Positions 52,943-62,201 are shown, numbered from the stretch's first letter. The stretch is DNA of 64,000 nt from Pelagicoccus mobilis (GCF_016595505.1 NZ_JAENIL010000003.1:62001-126000), one strand, 5' to 3'. Numbers and translations: made by a program. The notes: generated by a model from the letters alone, not told the origin.

Positions 52943-53060
52943 TTGGGCGCGTTTCCTGTGTTGCTTCAGGGAGGGCGTCCTAGATGGGGAGCTGAGCGGT
53001 TCCTTTTCCTGTGGGTGGTATTACTCGAAGGTGGTTGATGCGTCGGCTGTTCAGGCAGAC

Positions 53061-54278
53061 TTAGAAATCCTTTCGATAGCGATAAACGCTTTGAACCAGT
53101 CCTAGGAGGATGCAGCAGCTCAACATGAAGGTGCCTCCATGACTTAAGAAGGGCAGCGGCAGTCCTGTGATCGGCATGAGGCCAACGGTCATTGCGATAT
53201 TCACGAAGATGTGGACGGAGAACAGGGCGACGACGCCGAGCGTGAGCAAGGTGCCGAAGCGGTCCTTGGCTTGGCCGGCGATGTGCAGGCTGTTTCCTAA
53301 CAATATTCCGAAGAGGCTGATCACGACTGCGCTTCCGAGAAAGCCGGCTTCTTCCGCGACGACGGAGAAGATGAAGTCGTTATGGGCTACCGACCGGGGC
53401 AGGTAGCCGAGTTGAGCCTGGGAGCCCTCTGTCCAGCCTTTGCCGAACGGGCCGCCCGAGGCGACTGAAATGATGGATTGTTCCCGGTTCCAGCCGGTTC
53501 CGCGGGGGTCGGCTTTGTCGGGGTTAATAAAGGTTAAGATACGGTTTCTTTGATAGTCTTTGAGGGGGAACCAGGTGGTTTCCTGGTAGCGGCCTTCGAT
53601 GTTTTGAGGATCGATGCCGTTGTCGTCTAAAAATTTAACGTAGTTGTGGTTATCGATTAAAATGGCTCCCACCAAGGCCACGAATAGGAGGATCGCGGTG
53701 GTGAAGAATCGTTTAGAAAGGTTTGAGGCGTATAGTTGTGCGAACACGAAAATGGGGATGACCAAGGATGATCCGAGGTCAGGCTGCAGCAAGATCAACA
53801 GGAAGGGGATCGAAATCGCAAGCGCCATTTTGGCAAGCACTTGTACAGAGTCTTTTATGTCGCCGACCTCGGAGCGGGTGAGGATGCTGGCGCTGATGAC
53901 GATGCCGGCGAGTTTGGCGATTTCGACGGGCTGGAAGGTGTAGAATCCGAGGTTGAGCCAGCGGGTGGCTCCGTAGCGGGAGACGCCGAGGGGGCTCCAG
54001 AGGACGAGGGCGAGCATGATGACTGCCAGGGTCCAGATCCAGTGGCTGTGTTTCATGAACAGCGAGTAGTCGATGAAGGAGACTGTGATGTAGGCTCCGG
54101 TTCCTATGAAGAGCCAAACGACTTGGCTTTTCCATTGTCCTCCTCCGGTGCCGGCTTGGGCGGGGTGGAGCTGGGCGCTGTAGATGAAGATGATGCCGAT
54201 GGTCGCAAGCAGCAGGATGCAGATCGGGTTGATGAGGTCGACCCGAGGATGGTGGTGCTTGTTGGACGAAGGAAGCAA
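53061..54278 (-). CDS. rodA: Rod-shape-determining protein RodA (SEDS glycosyltransferase)
   Basis: 405 residues with about ten helices. SEDS signatures: GATRWLNLGFYTFQPVEIAK, LQPDLGSSLVIPI, SQAQLGYLPRSVAHNDFIFS then VVAEEAGF, and LPLPFLSHGGTFML near the end. RodA makes peptidoglycan strands with its PBP2 partner for cell elongation. The start appears to be TTG at 54278 because no ATG lies before the first helix. Confidence 0.92.
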   Translation of the reverse strand: MLPSSNKHHHPRVDLINPICILLLATIGIIFIYSAQLHPAQAGTGGGQWKSQVVWLFIGTGAYITVSFIDYSLFMKHSHWIWTLAVIMLALVLWSPLGVSRYGATRWLNLGFYTFQPVEIAKLAGIVISASILTRSEVGDIKDSVQVLAKMALAISIPFLLILLQPDLGSSLVIPIFVFAQLYASNLSKRFFTTAILLFVALVGAILIDNHNYVKFLDDNGIDPQNIEGRYQETTWFPLKDYQRNRILTFINPDKADPRGTGWNREQSIISVASGGPFGKGWTEGSQAQLGYLPRSVAHNDFIFSVVAEEAGFLGSAVVISLFGILLGNSLHIAGQAKDRFGTLLTLGVVALFSVHIFVNIAMTVGLMPITGLPLPFLSHGGTFMLSCCILLGLVQSVYRYRKDF

Positions 54279-54428
54279 AGTTTGGAGGATGAGGGATGAA
54301 GTAGGAAACGGGCCGACGTCGTCTCGGCGCGACGACCTACAGTCCGGTTTTGAGATTGGGTGGTTGAGGGTAGGAATGGGAAGTAAAAAGATTGGCGAGC
54401 GGGCGGATTTTGGCTCAGTTTTTACAGC

Positions 54429-54821
54429 TTGGAAAAGACTGAACTAGAGAAGGTGCGGATCGATCGCTGGCTGTGGGCGGTGCGGGTGTTTAAAACACGC
54501 GGGGCTGCGGCTGAGGCGTGCAAAGGCGGCAAGGTGGAGATCGGCGGGGAAAACGTGAAGCCTTCGCGCTTGGTTCGGGTGGGCGAGAAGGTGGACGTGA
54601 ACAAGGAGGGAGTGCTGCGCGAGTACCGGGTGGTCGGGCTGCTGCTGAAGCGCGTGGGTGCGAAGGTGGTCGCTAATTTCGTGGAGGATCTGACGCCGCC
54701 GGAGCGTTTGGAGGTGCGGCGCGAGACGGTGGCTCAGCGAATCTTGCAGAGGGAGGCTGGCAGCGGTCGGCCGACCAAGAGAGAGCGGCGGGAGATCGAT
54801 CGCTTGTTTGGTGGTGGGTGA
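54429..54821 (+). CDS. S4-domain RNA-binding protein, Hsp15-like
   Basis: 130 residues. The S4 domain is at the N-terminus (RIDRWLWAVRVFKTRGAAAE, GKVEIGGENVKPSRLVRVGE) and a basic tail follows (GRPTKRERREIDRLFGG), the arrangement of Hsp15 (HslR), which binds stalled 50S subunits carrying nascent chains. Start TTG at 54429 gives MEKTELEKVRIDRW; a GTG before RIDRW is another possibility. Confidence 0.85.
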   Translation: MEKTELEKVRIDRWLWAVRVFKTRGAAAEACKGGKVEIGGENVKPSRLVRVGEKVDVNKEGVLREYRVVGLLLKRVGAKVVANFVEDLTPPERLEVRRETVAQRILQREAGSGRPTKRERREIDRLFGGG

Positions 54822-54825
54822 TTTT

Positions 54826-54906
54826 GGGGTTCATCGGTAAATACGGTGGAAGAGAGCCCGATCGTTGGAGCCTTTAGGCGGAAACCGATGAACCCGCTAA
54901 AGCGGG
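54826..54906. repeat. Inverted repeat with nested palindrome
   Basis: GGGTTCATCGG (54827-54837) is inverted as CCGATGAACCC (54885-54895), a perfect 11-bp match, and is followed by the small palindrome CCCGCTAAAGCGGG. It lies immediately after the Hsp15-like gene and looks like an intergenic repeat element. Confidence 0.55.
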
Positions 54907-54977
54907 AACCCCAACAGTTTCGCAGGATACCCGCAGAATCGTGATTAACCTTTTTCAGGGGGGAGTTGGGTGTTTGT

Positions 54978-54996
54978 GGCCGTTGGGACAACGGCC
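54978..54996. repeat. Perfect 8-bp hairpin GGCCGTTG-GGA-CAACGGCC
   Basis: A compact palindrome in the 231-bp gap before the small membrane protein gene. Its core resembles the family 2 repeats (GGCAACG/CGTTGCC) and may be a variant. No T-run follows. Confidence 0.5.
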
Positions 54997-55052
54997 TCTA
55001 CCTTTAGGAAGTTTGGCATTGGATTTCTGGGCGTTGCTTCTAGGTTTCGGGC

Positions 55053-55232
55053 ATGGAGGAAGAACCTAAGGAGCCGAGTAAGATTCGTACCATCTATTTG
55101 CCTGTTGGAGTCGCGACGGCGTTTGCTATTGGCGTATGGTTTATGGTGCCGGAGGTGGGGCCGTTGGCGATCGGGTCGGCTTGGGTGGGCACGGTTTTGT
55201 TCATGAGCATCTGGGGATCGTTTTACTCGTGA
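55053..55232 (+). CDS. Small two-helix membrane protein coupled to ilvA
   Basis: 59 residues: a charged start (MEEEPKEPSKIRT), a helix (IYLPVGVATAFAIGVWFMV) and a second helix (PLAIGSAWVGTVLFMSIWGS). I do not recognise it. Its TGA stop overlaps the GTG start of threonine ammonia-lyase as GTGA, so the two are translated together and the small protein is likely to be real. Its role is unknown; it could be an inner-membrane partner or a leader whose translation sets ilvA expression. Confidence 0.65.
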   Translation: MEEEPKEPSKIRTIYLPVGVATAFAIGVWFMVPEVGPLAIGSAWVGTVLFMSIWGSFYS

Positions 55233-56749
55233 GCGAAGCGAATCTGGAGGAGCTTTTTAACGAGACTTTGGCGGCTCGCCGGCGTGTGTACGAGGCAGCT
55301 GCGGCTACGCCGCTTGAGCGGCTTGAACTGGAGGAGGACGAAGCGGTTTACGTGAAGCGTGAGGACTTGTCTCCAATTCATGCTTACAAGTGGAGGGGCT
55401 CCTACAATCGCATGAAGCTGCTGAGTGATGAGGAGTTGGAGCGAGGCGTGGTTTGCGCGTCGGCGGGAAACCATGCTCAGGGAGTGGCTTTGGCGGCTCG
55501 GAAACTGGGCACCACGGCAAAGGTATTTATGCCGCGTTCGACGCCTTTGATGAAGCAGGAGGCGGTGAAGGCGATCGGCGGGGACGCGGTTGAGGTGATC
55601 TTGGAGGGGGACGCGTATGACGAGGCCTCCGCCGCGGCGCATGCGGTATCCGAATCAACAGGACAGACCTTTGTTCATCCGTATGACGATATGGCGGTGA
55701 TCGCGGGGCAGGGCACGTTGGCGGATGAAGTCGTGATGGCAGGCGTGGGGGCGTTTGATGTTGTCTACTTGCAGATCGGTGGCGGCGGAATGGCGGCTGG
55801 GGTGGCTTGCTGGTTGAAGCGCTACTATCCTGAAATCGAGGTGGTGGGGGTTGAGGGAGTCGACCAGGCCTCGATGGCGGCGGCGGTGCGTAGTGGCGAG
55901 CCGGTTACGCTTGATTACCTTGATGTCTTTTGTGACGGCACGGCTGTGAAGAAGGCTGGCGCGTTGACGAGTCAGTTTTGCGCGAAGCTGGTTGATCGTT
56001 TTGTGACGGTGACGAATCCTGAAGTTTGCGCGGCGGTGCAGATGCTTTGGGAAAAGCGGAGAGCGATTCCGGAGCCGGCGGGAGCGATGGGGTTGGCGGC
56101 GTGGATGAAAGAGCGTGAGGCTTGTCGAGGGAAGCGGGTGCTGACGATCGTGTGTGGCGGGAATATGGACTTTGGCCAATTGTCTTGGATCGTGCGGCAT
56201 GCGGGGATCGGTTCGGCACATCGGAAATACTATAGGTTCGAGATTCCGGAGAAACCGGGGAGTCTGCTGAGTCTATTGGAGCGGTTTCCGGACGGGGTGA
56301 GTATTGTGGAATTTCAGCATGGAGTGGTGCAGGGGAGGACTGCGCAGCCGGTGATCGGGATTGACGCGATGCCTCAGGAGATGGAGCTCTTTGAGCGGAG
56401 TTTGGAGACGCTTGGGATTCGCTATGAAGATGCGACCGGGCAGGAGGATGTGGAATTTCGCATCATCCATTACGATGCGTCGCTGCTTGAGCGGCCTGTA
56501 TTTATTCGCATCGAGTTTCCTGAGCGCCCGGGGGCCTTGAAGGAGTTCTTGGGCAACAATTGCCGGGATGCGAGTATCGTGTACTTCAACTACAACTATA
56601 CAGGCGAGCGCGTGGGCCGGGCTTTGATCGGCTTTGATTTCGCGAATGACGCGGCTCGCGATGCGTTTCGGGAGGCGGTTTTCCGGCAAGATACGGTGTT
56701 GCGCTACGCTAAGGAGCTGTCGCCTCAGGCGATGGCGCGGATTGTTTGA
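55229..56749 (+). CDS. ilvA: Threonine ammonia-lyase, biosynthetic type
   Basis: 506 residues. The PLP-binding lysine is Lys54 in HAYKWRGSYNRM, and the glycine loop is IGGGGMAAGVA. From about residue 334 two ACT-like regulatory domains follow (YYRFEIPEKPGSLLSLLERF, VFIRIEFPERPGALKEFL), as in the isoleucine-inhibited enzyme IlvA. It turns threonine into 2-oxobutanoate for isoleucine synthesis. GTG at 55229 overlaps the small membrane protein gene and matches the family N-terminus. Confidence 0.94.
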   Translation: MSEANLEELFNETLAARRRVYEAAAATPLERLELEEDEAVYVKREDLSPIHAYKWRGSYNRMKLLSDEELERGVVCASAGNHAQGVALAARKLGTTAKVFMPRSTPLMKQEAVKAIGGDAVEVILEGDAYDEASAAAHAVSESTGQTFVHPYDDMAVIAGQGTLADEVVMAGVGAFDVVYLQIGGGGMAAGVACWLKRYYPEIEVVGVEGVDQASMAAAVRSGEPVTLDYLDVFCDGTAVKKAGALTSQFCAKLVDRFVTVTNPEVCAAVQMLWEKRRAIPEPAGAMGLAAWMKEREACRGKRVLTIVCGGNMDFGQLSWIVRHAGIGSAHRKYYRFEIPEKPGSLLSLLERFPDGVSIVEFQHGVVQGRTAQPVIGIDAMPQEMELFERSLETLGIRYEDATGQEDVEFRIIHYDASLLERPVFIRIEFPERPGALKEFLGNNCRDASIVYFNYNYTGERVGRALIGFDFANDAARDAFREAVFRQDTVLRYAKELSPQAMARIV

Positions 56750-57171
56750 TTGGGGGCTCGGTTGCTCCAGGTCGCCTTTGAAATGGCAGATATAGGGGTG
56801 GCTTGAGGGTTTCCCTGATGGGATGCGTTGGGAGTTGTAAATCGTTTGTAAGCAATGGGTTGTTGGCTAGGTGGATCACCCTTGAAGGTGGAAATAGCTC
56901 ATGTGAGCGGTTTTTGGGGTGTTTGAGTTGTAAATAAATCTGAAAAATGGCGGCCAATAGGGCTCTTGAGGGCGGGTTTTACAAGTCGTTAGCAATTCAT
57001 CTGAGCGCTGCGCCTTAGCGCCCCTAGAGGAATTGTGCAATTGGCCCCGATGAGGCGGATCGGGGTGTCCCTGAGAGGTAAGTTATTGGTTTTGAGTTGC
57101 TTGCGAGTGTCCTGTCGATGGGCGAAGTTGTTTGTCATCCAGCAGATCCCACTGCGAACCCAAACAACATC
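56750..57171. other. 422-bp intergenic region before the VPDSG-CTERM gene
   Basis: No convincing gene. It holds several short AT-rich stretches, the palindrome-like GAATTGTGCAATTG near 57032 and repeated GTTGTAAATCG/GTTGTAAATAAATC motifs. I could not place a standard promoter, and I did not find the -24/-12 pair of sigma-54. Confidence 0.4.
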
Positions 57172-57858
57172 ATGAAAACTAAACTTCTAACTTTAGCCGC
57201 ACTCACTACTGCCTTTTTGGCGACTGGTGTCTCAGCGCTTACTATTCAGGACGCGACTTTCCGTGACGTGGACCTTATCGATGAGGTGCTCGATGCATCC
57301 AATCCCACTATTTCGCGTTCCTTCGACATCGTGAACAACGGGGAAGACGGGTGGAGAGATCGCCCAATTAGTCCGGGTGAAAGTATTGACGACTACAATA
57401 TTTTAGATGCGATCATCGGATTCGTCTTTTTCGAGACGGGTGAGGGATCGCAAACGATCGTTCATGAAGCTCTCTTTAATATTGGAGACTATTTCGATCT
57501 CTCCAATGTTGCCTCGACACCTGGAGATCCTGGGGATTTGGACCCTGAACTCGATGACGACGGGGGAACAGGAAGCTCCAAGGCGTACTTCCAGGTAGAG
57601 TTCGATCCTGTAAGCTATCCTGCGTTGAGCGAGCTGATTGTTGATGTTGCTCTGGATGGTCTCGTTGACTGGAGTGTTAGCATCTCTTCGCAAATCCCAG
57701 AACAGGGCAGTAATGACCCTTCCCCGTCGCTTCACCTTTGGTGTGGCTATCTCGCAGTTGAAGCGGAGAGAAAGCAAGTGCCAGACTCTGGTACGACCGC
57801 TGGTTTATTGGGATTGGGGATGTTTGGGATGCTGGCGATTGCCCGCAGGTTAAAGTAG
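57172..57858 (+). CDS. Secreted VPDSG-CTERM surface protein
   Basis: 228 residues: signal peptide (LLTLAALTTAFLATGVSALT), a beta-rich middle region of unknown function, and a C-terminal tripartite sorting signal: VPDSGTT (from residue 203), a hydrophobic helix LGLGMFGMLAI and the basic end ARRLK. VPDSG-CTERM is the variant of PEP-CTERM known in Verrucomicrobiota and Lentisphaerota, processed by an exosortase. ATG at 57172 is used since it starts the signal peptide. An exopolysaccharide locus follows, as usual for exosortase systems. Confidence 0.85.
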   Translation: MKTKLLTLAALTTAFLATGVSALTIQDATFRDVDLIDEVLDASNPTISRSFDIVNNGEDGWRDRPISPGESIDDYNILDAIIGFVFFETGEGSQTIVHEALFNIGDYFDLSNVASTPGDPGDLDPELDDDGGTGSSKAYFQVEFDPVSYPALSELIVDVALDGLVDWSVSISSQIPEQGSNDPSPSLHLWCGYLAVEAERKQVPDSGTTAGLLGLGMFGMLAIARRLK

Positions 57859-57885
57859 TTTCCCAGTAGAATTTTAGTTTCGAAA

Positions 57886-57918
57886 AGGGGCGAGAGCGTG
57901 ACTCTCGCCTCTTTTTTG
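57886..57918 (+). terminator. Intrinsic terminator of the VPDSG-CTERM gene
   Basis: AGGGGCGAGAG, loop CGTGA, CTCTCGCCTC, TTTTTT. Confidence 0.85.
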
Positions 57919-58231
57919 CGTTTGAGCAAGTTGTAGTGGGTCTTGGTGTAAAAATGGAATAACAGCTTACGAGTGTAGGAATTTTTAGTTGTTTCAGCTC
58001 GCTCGTGAGTTCTTTCTGCTTGCCAATTTTCTAGGCTTGTACGCTTGTACGGGTAGGTAGCATATCGAAATAGATGGGTGAATATTACTTACGAAAAATT
58101 TCTCGGAATGGAGAGCTATTCCAACTACATACACGTAATGGTGGGTTGATTCCCCTGTGCTTGTTTACGAACAAGTAGTTCGCTCCTGAGCTATCCTGAC
58201 CGGCTAAACTTATCCTCTACTCCTCTGCTCA
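57919..58231. other. Intergenic region before the EPS locus, with palindrome at 58160-58175
   Basis: About 310 bp without a gene, AT-richer than its surroundings. It contains the palindrome CTTGTT-TACG-AACAAG at 58160-58175, 56 bp before the sugar-transferase start, a possible operator, and the direct repeat CTTGTACGCTTGTACG near 58036. Confidence 0.45.
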
Positions 58232-59737
58232 ATGAAAATGGAAATGCCTCTTTCCTCGGCTGAGCCCAAGCGATTCGCTGAATTTGGCGGTCTTTTGGAT
58301 TTCGATCGCCTCAATTCGGCTCGAGAACAGTCGCCTCAGAAAGCTAAGCGAAATCGCTTGTTCGCATTCAGGCTTCTGGCGATTTCTTGTGATGTAGCCT
58401 CATGGGCAATTTGCTATTCTCTGCTCTACTGGTTGCTCAAGCCGGCATTGAGTGAAACGGGTGCTGTGCTTTATGCGGCGGCCAGTTTCAGTCTTTCGCT
58501 TGTCCCGATTCTAATTTCTGGGGGGTATTCAAAGGCTACTGAACTTCACTCAGCCCGTTTCTTGAGCGAACATGTAATCGCTTCAGGCATCGCGACTTTA
58601 ATGCTACTAGCTGGGCTCAGCTTGATGTTTGTTTTGGATTCTGAAGCCAGCCATGGATCACTTTATGGGCATGTGCTGGTAGTGGGGCTCGCTGTTTTGC
58701 TGAGCTCTGTCTTGTCGAAGCGTGTATTGGAGTCGAAGAGAGCGGAGGGGGACAGCCAACGTTTTATTTACGTTATCGGTTCCGGAGAGAATGCGAAAGA
58801 GCTCTATTTGCTGCACGCTGCCAAGGGCGACAAGCGTCGCATGCGGGTGTTTGATTTTAACCTGGGCAGGTACGGGCAGAAGCTGATTCCGGGCAATCCG
58901 AATTCGCCTACCATTGAACATCTGCAGGCGGGGCAGTCCCCATCGATAGGTGGAGAGGTCGATACGGTTGTCATTTCGGACAGTGTGGATGGTTTGCCAG
59001 TGGATTTCGCGAATCACCTGATGGCTGTTAATCTAGTGGATTATCGTGTCGAGACCGCCCGTAAATTCATCTCTTCGGAACACAAGAAGATCTCATTGGA
59101 AGGCTTGAGCAGCTCTTGGTTTTTCGAGGGTGGATTTCGCCTTCTTGAAAATACGGTCTATTATCGGGCCAAGTGTGTTGTTGATTTTGGGATCTCGGCG
59201 GTTGCTGTCGTTTTGCTCGCCCCTTTGCTTTTAGCAGTGGGGATTGCGGTCAAGCTGACGAGCAAGGGGCCTGTATTCTTTACGCAGCAACGTATCGGAG
59301 CGGGAGGAGTCCCTTTTAAGTTATACAAGTTCCGCACTATGAAAGTGGGCTCCGAAAAGGGACACCTTTATACTCTAGAGAATGACCCGCGGATTACAAA
59401 GATTGGAAACTTTCTCCGTCGGACTCGCTTGGATGAACTGCCTCAGTTGTTCAACGTTCTTAGAGGGGAGATGGCAGTGGTCGGTCCTCGTGCGGAATGG
59501 ACGCGCTGCGTGGAAGGCTATGAGCAGAGCATTCCGTTTTATCATTATCGTCACCTTGTGAAGCCGGGGATCACTGGTTGGGCTCAGGTGAATTATCCTT
59601 ACGGCGAGAACGAGCGCGATACGATCGAGAAGCTGAAGTTCGATCTCTACTACGTTCGCCACTTCTCGTTCACGTTGGACTTCTCAATCTTCGTTAAGAC
59701 GATCTATGTCATGGTTGGGAAGCAAGGGTCGCGATAG
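58232..59737 (+). CDS. Exopolysaccharide polyprenyl-phosphate sugar transferase
   Basis: 501 residues. Four or five N-terminal helices, a central soluble region and, from about 310, the bacterial sugar-transferase domain: VDFGISAVAVVLLAPLLLAV, KLYKFRTMKVGSEK, NDPRITKIGNFLRRTRLDEL, PQLFNVLRGEMAVVGPRAEW. It moves a sugar phosphate to undecaprenyl phosphate, the first membrane step of EPS assembly. It is the first gene of the EPS region. Confidence 0.92.
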   Translation: MKMEMPLSSAEPKRFAEFGGLLDFDRLNSAREQSPQKAKRNRLFAFRLLAISCDVASWAICYSLLYWLLKPALSETGAVLYAAASFSLSLVPILISGGYSKATELHSARFLSEHVIASGIATLMLLAGLSLMFVLDSEASHGSLYGHVLVVGLAVLLSSVLSKRVLESKRAEGDSQRFIYVIGSGENAKELYLLHAAKGDKRRMRVFDFNLGRYGQKLIPGNPNSPTIEHLQAGQSPSIGGEVDTVVISDSVDGLPVDFANHLMAVNLVDYRVETARKFISSEHKKISLEGLSSSWFFEGGFRLLENTVYYRAKCVVDFGISAVAVVLLAPLLLAVGIAVKLTSKGPVFFTQQRIGAGGVPFKLYKFRTMKVGSEKGHLYTLENDPRITKIGNFLRRTRLDELPQLFNVLRGEMAVVGPRAEWTRCVEGYEQSIPFYHYRHLVKPGITGWAQVNYPYGENERDTIEKLKFDLYYVRHFSFTLDFSIFVKTIYVMVGKQGSR

Positions 59738-59814
59738 CAGCATTGCTGAACTAAGCGTAGAAATTAGTTCAGCTAGGTGCACTGAGGTCCCGGAGGCTGC
59801 CCAGTAGAGATTCT

Positions 59815-59846
59815 AAACCACCGATGCACACTGATAGACACCGATA
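59815..59846. repeat. Intergenic element with repeated CACCGAT/CACTGAT units
   Basis: CCACCGATGCACACTGATAG and then ACACCGATAC, a short tandem of similar 8-10 base units between the sugar transferase gene and the nucleotidyltransferase-fold gene. Similar strings are widespread between genes in related genomes, from general knowledge. Confidence 0.4.
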
Positions 59847-59952
59847 CTTTAGATCTGGAAAGCCTGTTTTTTCTGTGCCATCGATGCAAGGTAGTGTAAT
59901 TGTACTTTCAATACAACCCAGTCCTTGTTGAGCCTTTTTATGGAAGGAATTA

Positions 59953-61116
59953 TTGGACAGTCTATCAGAATCGAACTGTCAAAGAATGAAGGCTAAGAGT
60001 GAAGCCTTCGAGCTACTTTTGTATTTACTGAGGCGTTCCTTGCCGAATGTGGAGCGGGGGACTTTTGAATTGAATACCGAAGGCGTAGATTGGAATGAGT
60101 TTGTCCGGATTGCCGAGTTCCATCGAGTACTCGATTCCGTAGTGCCGCAATTGAAGAGTGTGGAGTGTGGAGATGTTCCAGCTTGGGTGGTAGAAAGGCT
60201 AGCAGGCGAACTTCAGCTCCAGCGTTTGTCTCGATTGCGTCACCTTGCGTTGCTCTGTCGGATTTGCGATGTCTTTGAGGAAAAGGGTATTCCTTTTGTC
60301 GTATTAAAAGGGCCTGTAGTGGCGCAGTGGATATGGGGGGATCCTTGTGGTCGACATTTCAAGGATTTGGATATTCTGGTGGCTAAGGATGAAATTCCGA
60401 GAGCTTTATCAGCCCTGCTGGAGTTGGGGCTTACTCATTGTTCAGAAGTTGAGCGAATTGAGCGTTTTCATTGGGAGCGTAATACGAGCATCGGACAGCA
60501 TTTCACATTGAGAGGCTCGTGGGCGGAGTGTGTAGAATTGCATTGGAGGATTTCGTTCGGTAATTCCTACCGAGGGTTGGAATCCTTTGCGGGGCAGTTG
60601 AGAGAGTGGTCCGTTTGTGGTCGATCTGTTAGCTCGTTTAAGGAGATCATAATGCTTGAGTATTTACTCGACCATGGTTGCCGGCATTTCTGGTTTCGCC
60701 TCAAGTGGCTGATGGACTTTTCGAAACTCGTTGAGACCGAAACCACGCTTTTTAGTGAGATGGCGTCATTGAAGAGCTGTAAAAACTGCAGGAATTTGTT
60801 GGCCGAGCTAGGACTTTGTGGATCTGATATCGATCTCTTTTCTCGAAAAGGTGTTTTTTTTAGGAGCATTGCTCAACGGCTACTTTTCAGCTCAAAGGTT
60901 GGAAGGGACCTGAAAACTCGCGTATATATTAGAATATACGATTTGCTTAATCGAGGAGTATCTGCTGAGGGACTACGGAGATCGTTTTGGGACGTTGTGC
61001 CAGGTCGCCTTGTGGTGAATGGACCTTTACCGAAGTGCTTTTGGTTTCTATATATCGTTCTCTCTCCTGTCGCGGCTCTGTTTTTTTATTATAAGGATGT
61101 CAAGAAGGGCTCTTGA
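59953..61116 (+). CDS. Nucleotidyltransferase-fold family protein (NTP_transf_5-like)
   Basis: 387 residues. The core GIPFVVLKGPVVAQWIWGDP then HFKDLDILVAKDE holds the acidic pattern of the family; further motifs are ELHWRISFG and LEYLLDHGCRHFWFRLKWLMDF. Such proteins are found in EPS and lasso-peptide loci; the reaction is not firmly known. TTG at 59953 has a GGAAGGA site; ATG at 59986 (MKAKSEAF) is a possible alternative. It could serve the EPS locus or, less likely, the lasso cluster 9 kb upstream. Confidence 0.8.
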   Translation: MDSLSESNCQRMKAKSEAFELLLYLLRRSLPNVERGTFELNTEGVDWNEFVRIAEFHRVLDSVVPQLKSVECGDVPAWVVERLAGELQLQRLSRLRHLALLCRICDVFEEKGIPFVVLKGPVVAQWIWGDPCGRHFKDLDILVAKDEIPRALSALLELGLTHCSEVERIERFHWERNTSIGQHFTLRGSWAECVELHWRISFGNSYRGLESFAGQLREWSVCGRSVSSFKEIIMLEYLLDHGCRHFWFRLKWLMDFSKLVETETTLFSEMASLKSCKNCRNLLAELGLCGSDIDLFSRKGVFFRSIAQRLLFSSKVGRDLKTRVYIRIYDLLNRGVSAEGLRRSFWDVVPGRLVVNGPLPKCFWFLYIVLSPVAALFFYYKDVKKGS

Positions 61117-61154
61117 TGTCTAGAGGTAGGTGCGACTTGCCTGCAGGCTAGGCT

Positions 61155-62069
61155 TTAGGCCTGCTGCTGTTCTTTCAGGTAAAGAACGAAACAAAGAAAT
61201 AGACCGAAGATACCCCCTAAAAAACCTGATGCTATAACGATTAATCCGCGTTTGGGTTTAGATTTCAACTCGGGTACGATAGCAGGGTCGATAACCTTGA
61301 ACGCGAAGTCTTCTTTCGCGTTGGCTAGCATGGCATTTTTCGTTTGGCTTTCGATTAAGCCGTAAAGGGATTCGCGGATCTCAATGACCTGGGTTTGGCT
61401 TAGCTGGTTATTGAGATAGTCCAAGTTTTTTTGTGCTTCTTGTCGTGCTTGTGTGCGTAAGTGGGCATTGAGTTGCGCTATCAGAGCATTAGTCCATTCG
61501 GCTGCTTTTACCGGATCTTCTAGTTCTATGGATACCGTGACGATTCCGGTCTTTTTATCTTGGGAGACTCCAAAGCTGCTTTTGACGAAGCGGTCGTAAG
61601 CTTCTTGGTCGGTTGGACGCTTGTCGTTGTTTCTTCGATCCTTGGATACGGTCCAAGTTTTTGTGTCGGAATCCCATTCGTCTGGAAAAAGAGCGATCAG
61701 ATTTTCATTCGTGGTGAGCAGGGGGGTAAGGAATTGGCGGGATTTGAGGGTGGCAATTGCGTTTTCGGTAGAGCCCCCGCCCCCGAGGTTGATGCCTGCC
61801 ATGGAGGCGAGTCCACCGAATTGTCCTGCGAGTGCGGCGAGGCCACCTCCTGTGTCTTCGTCAGTGTTTGGGGCAAGGGTGGCTTCTGCTTTGAAGTAGA
61901 CGGTGGCGTTAAGGGCAATGATAGTGCCGACGATACCGAAGAGAGGGCCGAATGTAAGCCAGGGCCATTTGCGTTTCCAGACGATGTTCCAGAGGTCGAT
62001 CAGGGAGAGTTCGTCGTCTTCTGGAGGGTAAGTGTATTGTGGATGCTGCGGTGGAGTGGAATCTGACAT
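61155..62069 (-). CDS. Wzz/GumC-type polysaccharide chain-length protein
   Basis: 304 residues. Cytoplasmic start, helix WPWLTFGPLFGIVGTIIALN, a periplasmic region with a long coiled part (ALIAQLNAHLRTQARQEAQK), and a second helix near the C-terminus (GLIVIASGFLGGIFGLFLCF). This is the Wzz domain with C-terminal helix but without a tyrosine kinase domain. It controls polymer length and export with an outer-membrane Wza protein, probably the gene upstream. Confidence 0.9.
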   Translation of the reverse strand: MSDSTPPQHPQYTYPPEDDELSLIDLWNIVWKRKWPWLTFGPLFGIVGTIIALNATVYFKAEATLAPNTDEDTGGGLAALAGQFGGLASMAGINLGGGGSTENAIATLKSRQFLTPLLTTNENLIALFPDEWDSDTKTWTVSKDRRNNDKRPTDQEAYDRFVKSSFGVSQDKKTGIVTVSIELEDPVKAAEWTNALIAQLNAHLRTQARQEAQKNLDYLNNQLSQTQVIEIRESLYGLIESQTKNAMLANAKEDFAFKVIDPAIVPELKSKPKRGLIVIASGFLGGIFGLFLCFVLYLKEQQQA

Positions 62070-62092
62070 TGTTTGAAAGGGAATTAAACAGC

Positions 62093-62189
62093 AAAGGACT
62101 CGAAGGTCGCGAAGGTTTTTACTATCTCCTGATTTAATGGTCAGAAGCTAGGTCTGCCAAATTTGCCCTTTGCGACCTTGGTGTCCTTC
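62093..62189. repeat. Imperfect inverted repeat between the Wzz and export genes
   Basis: AAAGGACTCGAAGGTCGCGA at 62093 pairs with the reverse complement of CCTTTGCGACCTTGGTGTCC at 62167; 19 of 23 positions match. It fits a common type of intergenic element rather than a terminator, as no T-run follows. Confidence 0.45.
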
Positions 62190-62201
62190 GTGGTTAGGAA
62201 A

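Noticed and set aside
56750-57171. Sigma-54 promoter before the VPDSG-CTERM gene
   Set aside because: Sigma-54 control is known for some PEP-CTERM genes, but I found no TGGCAC-N5-TTGC-like element here.
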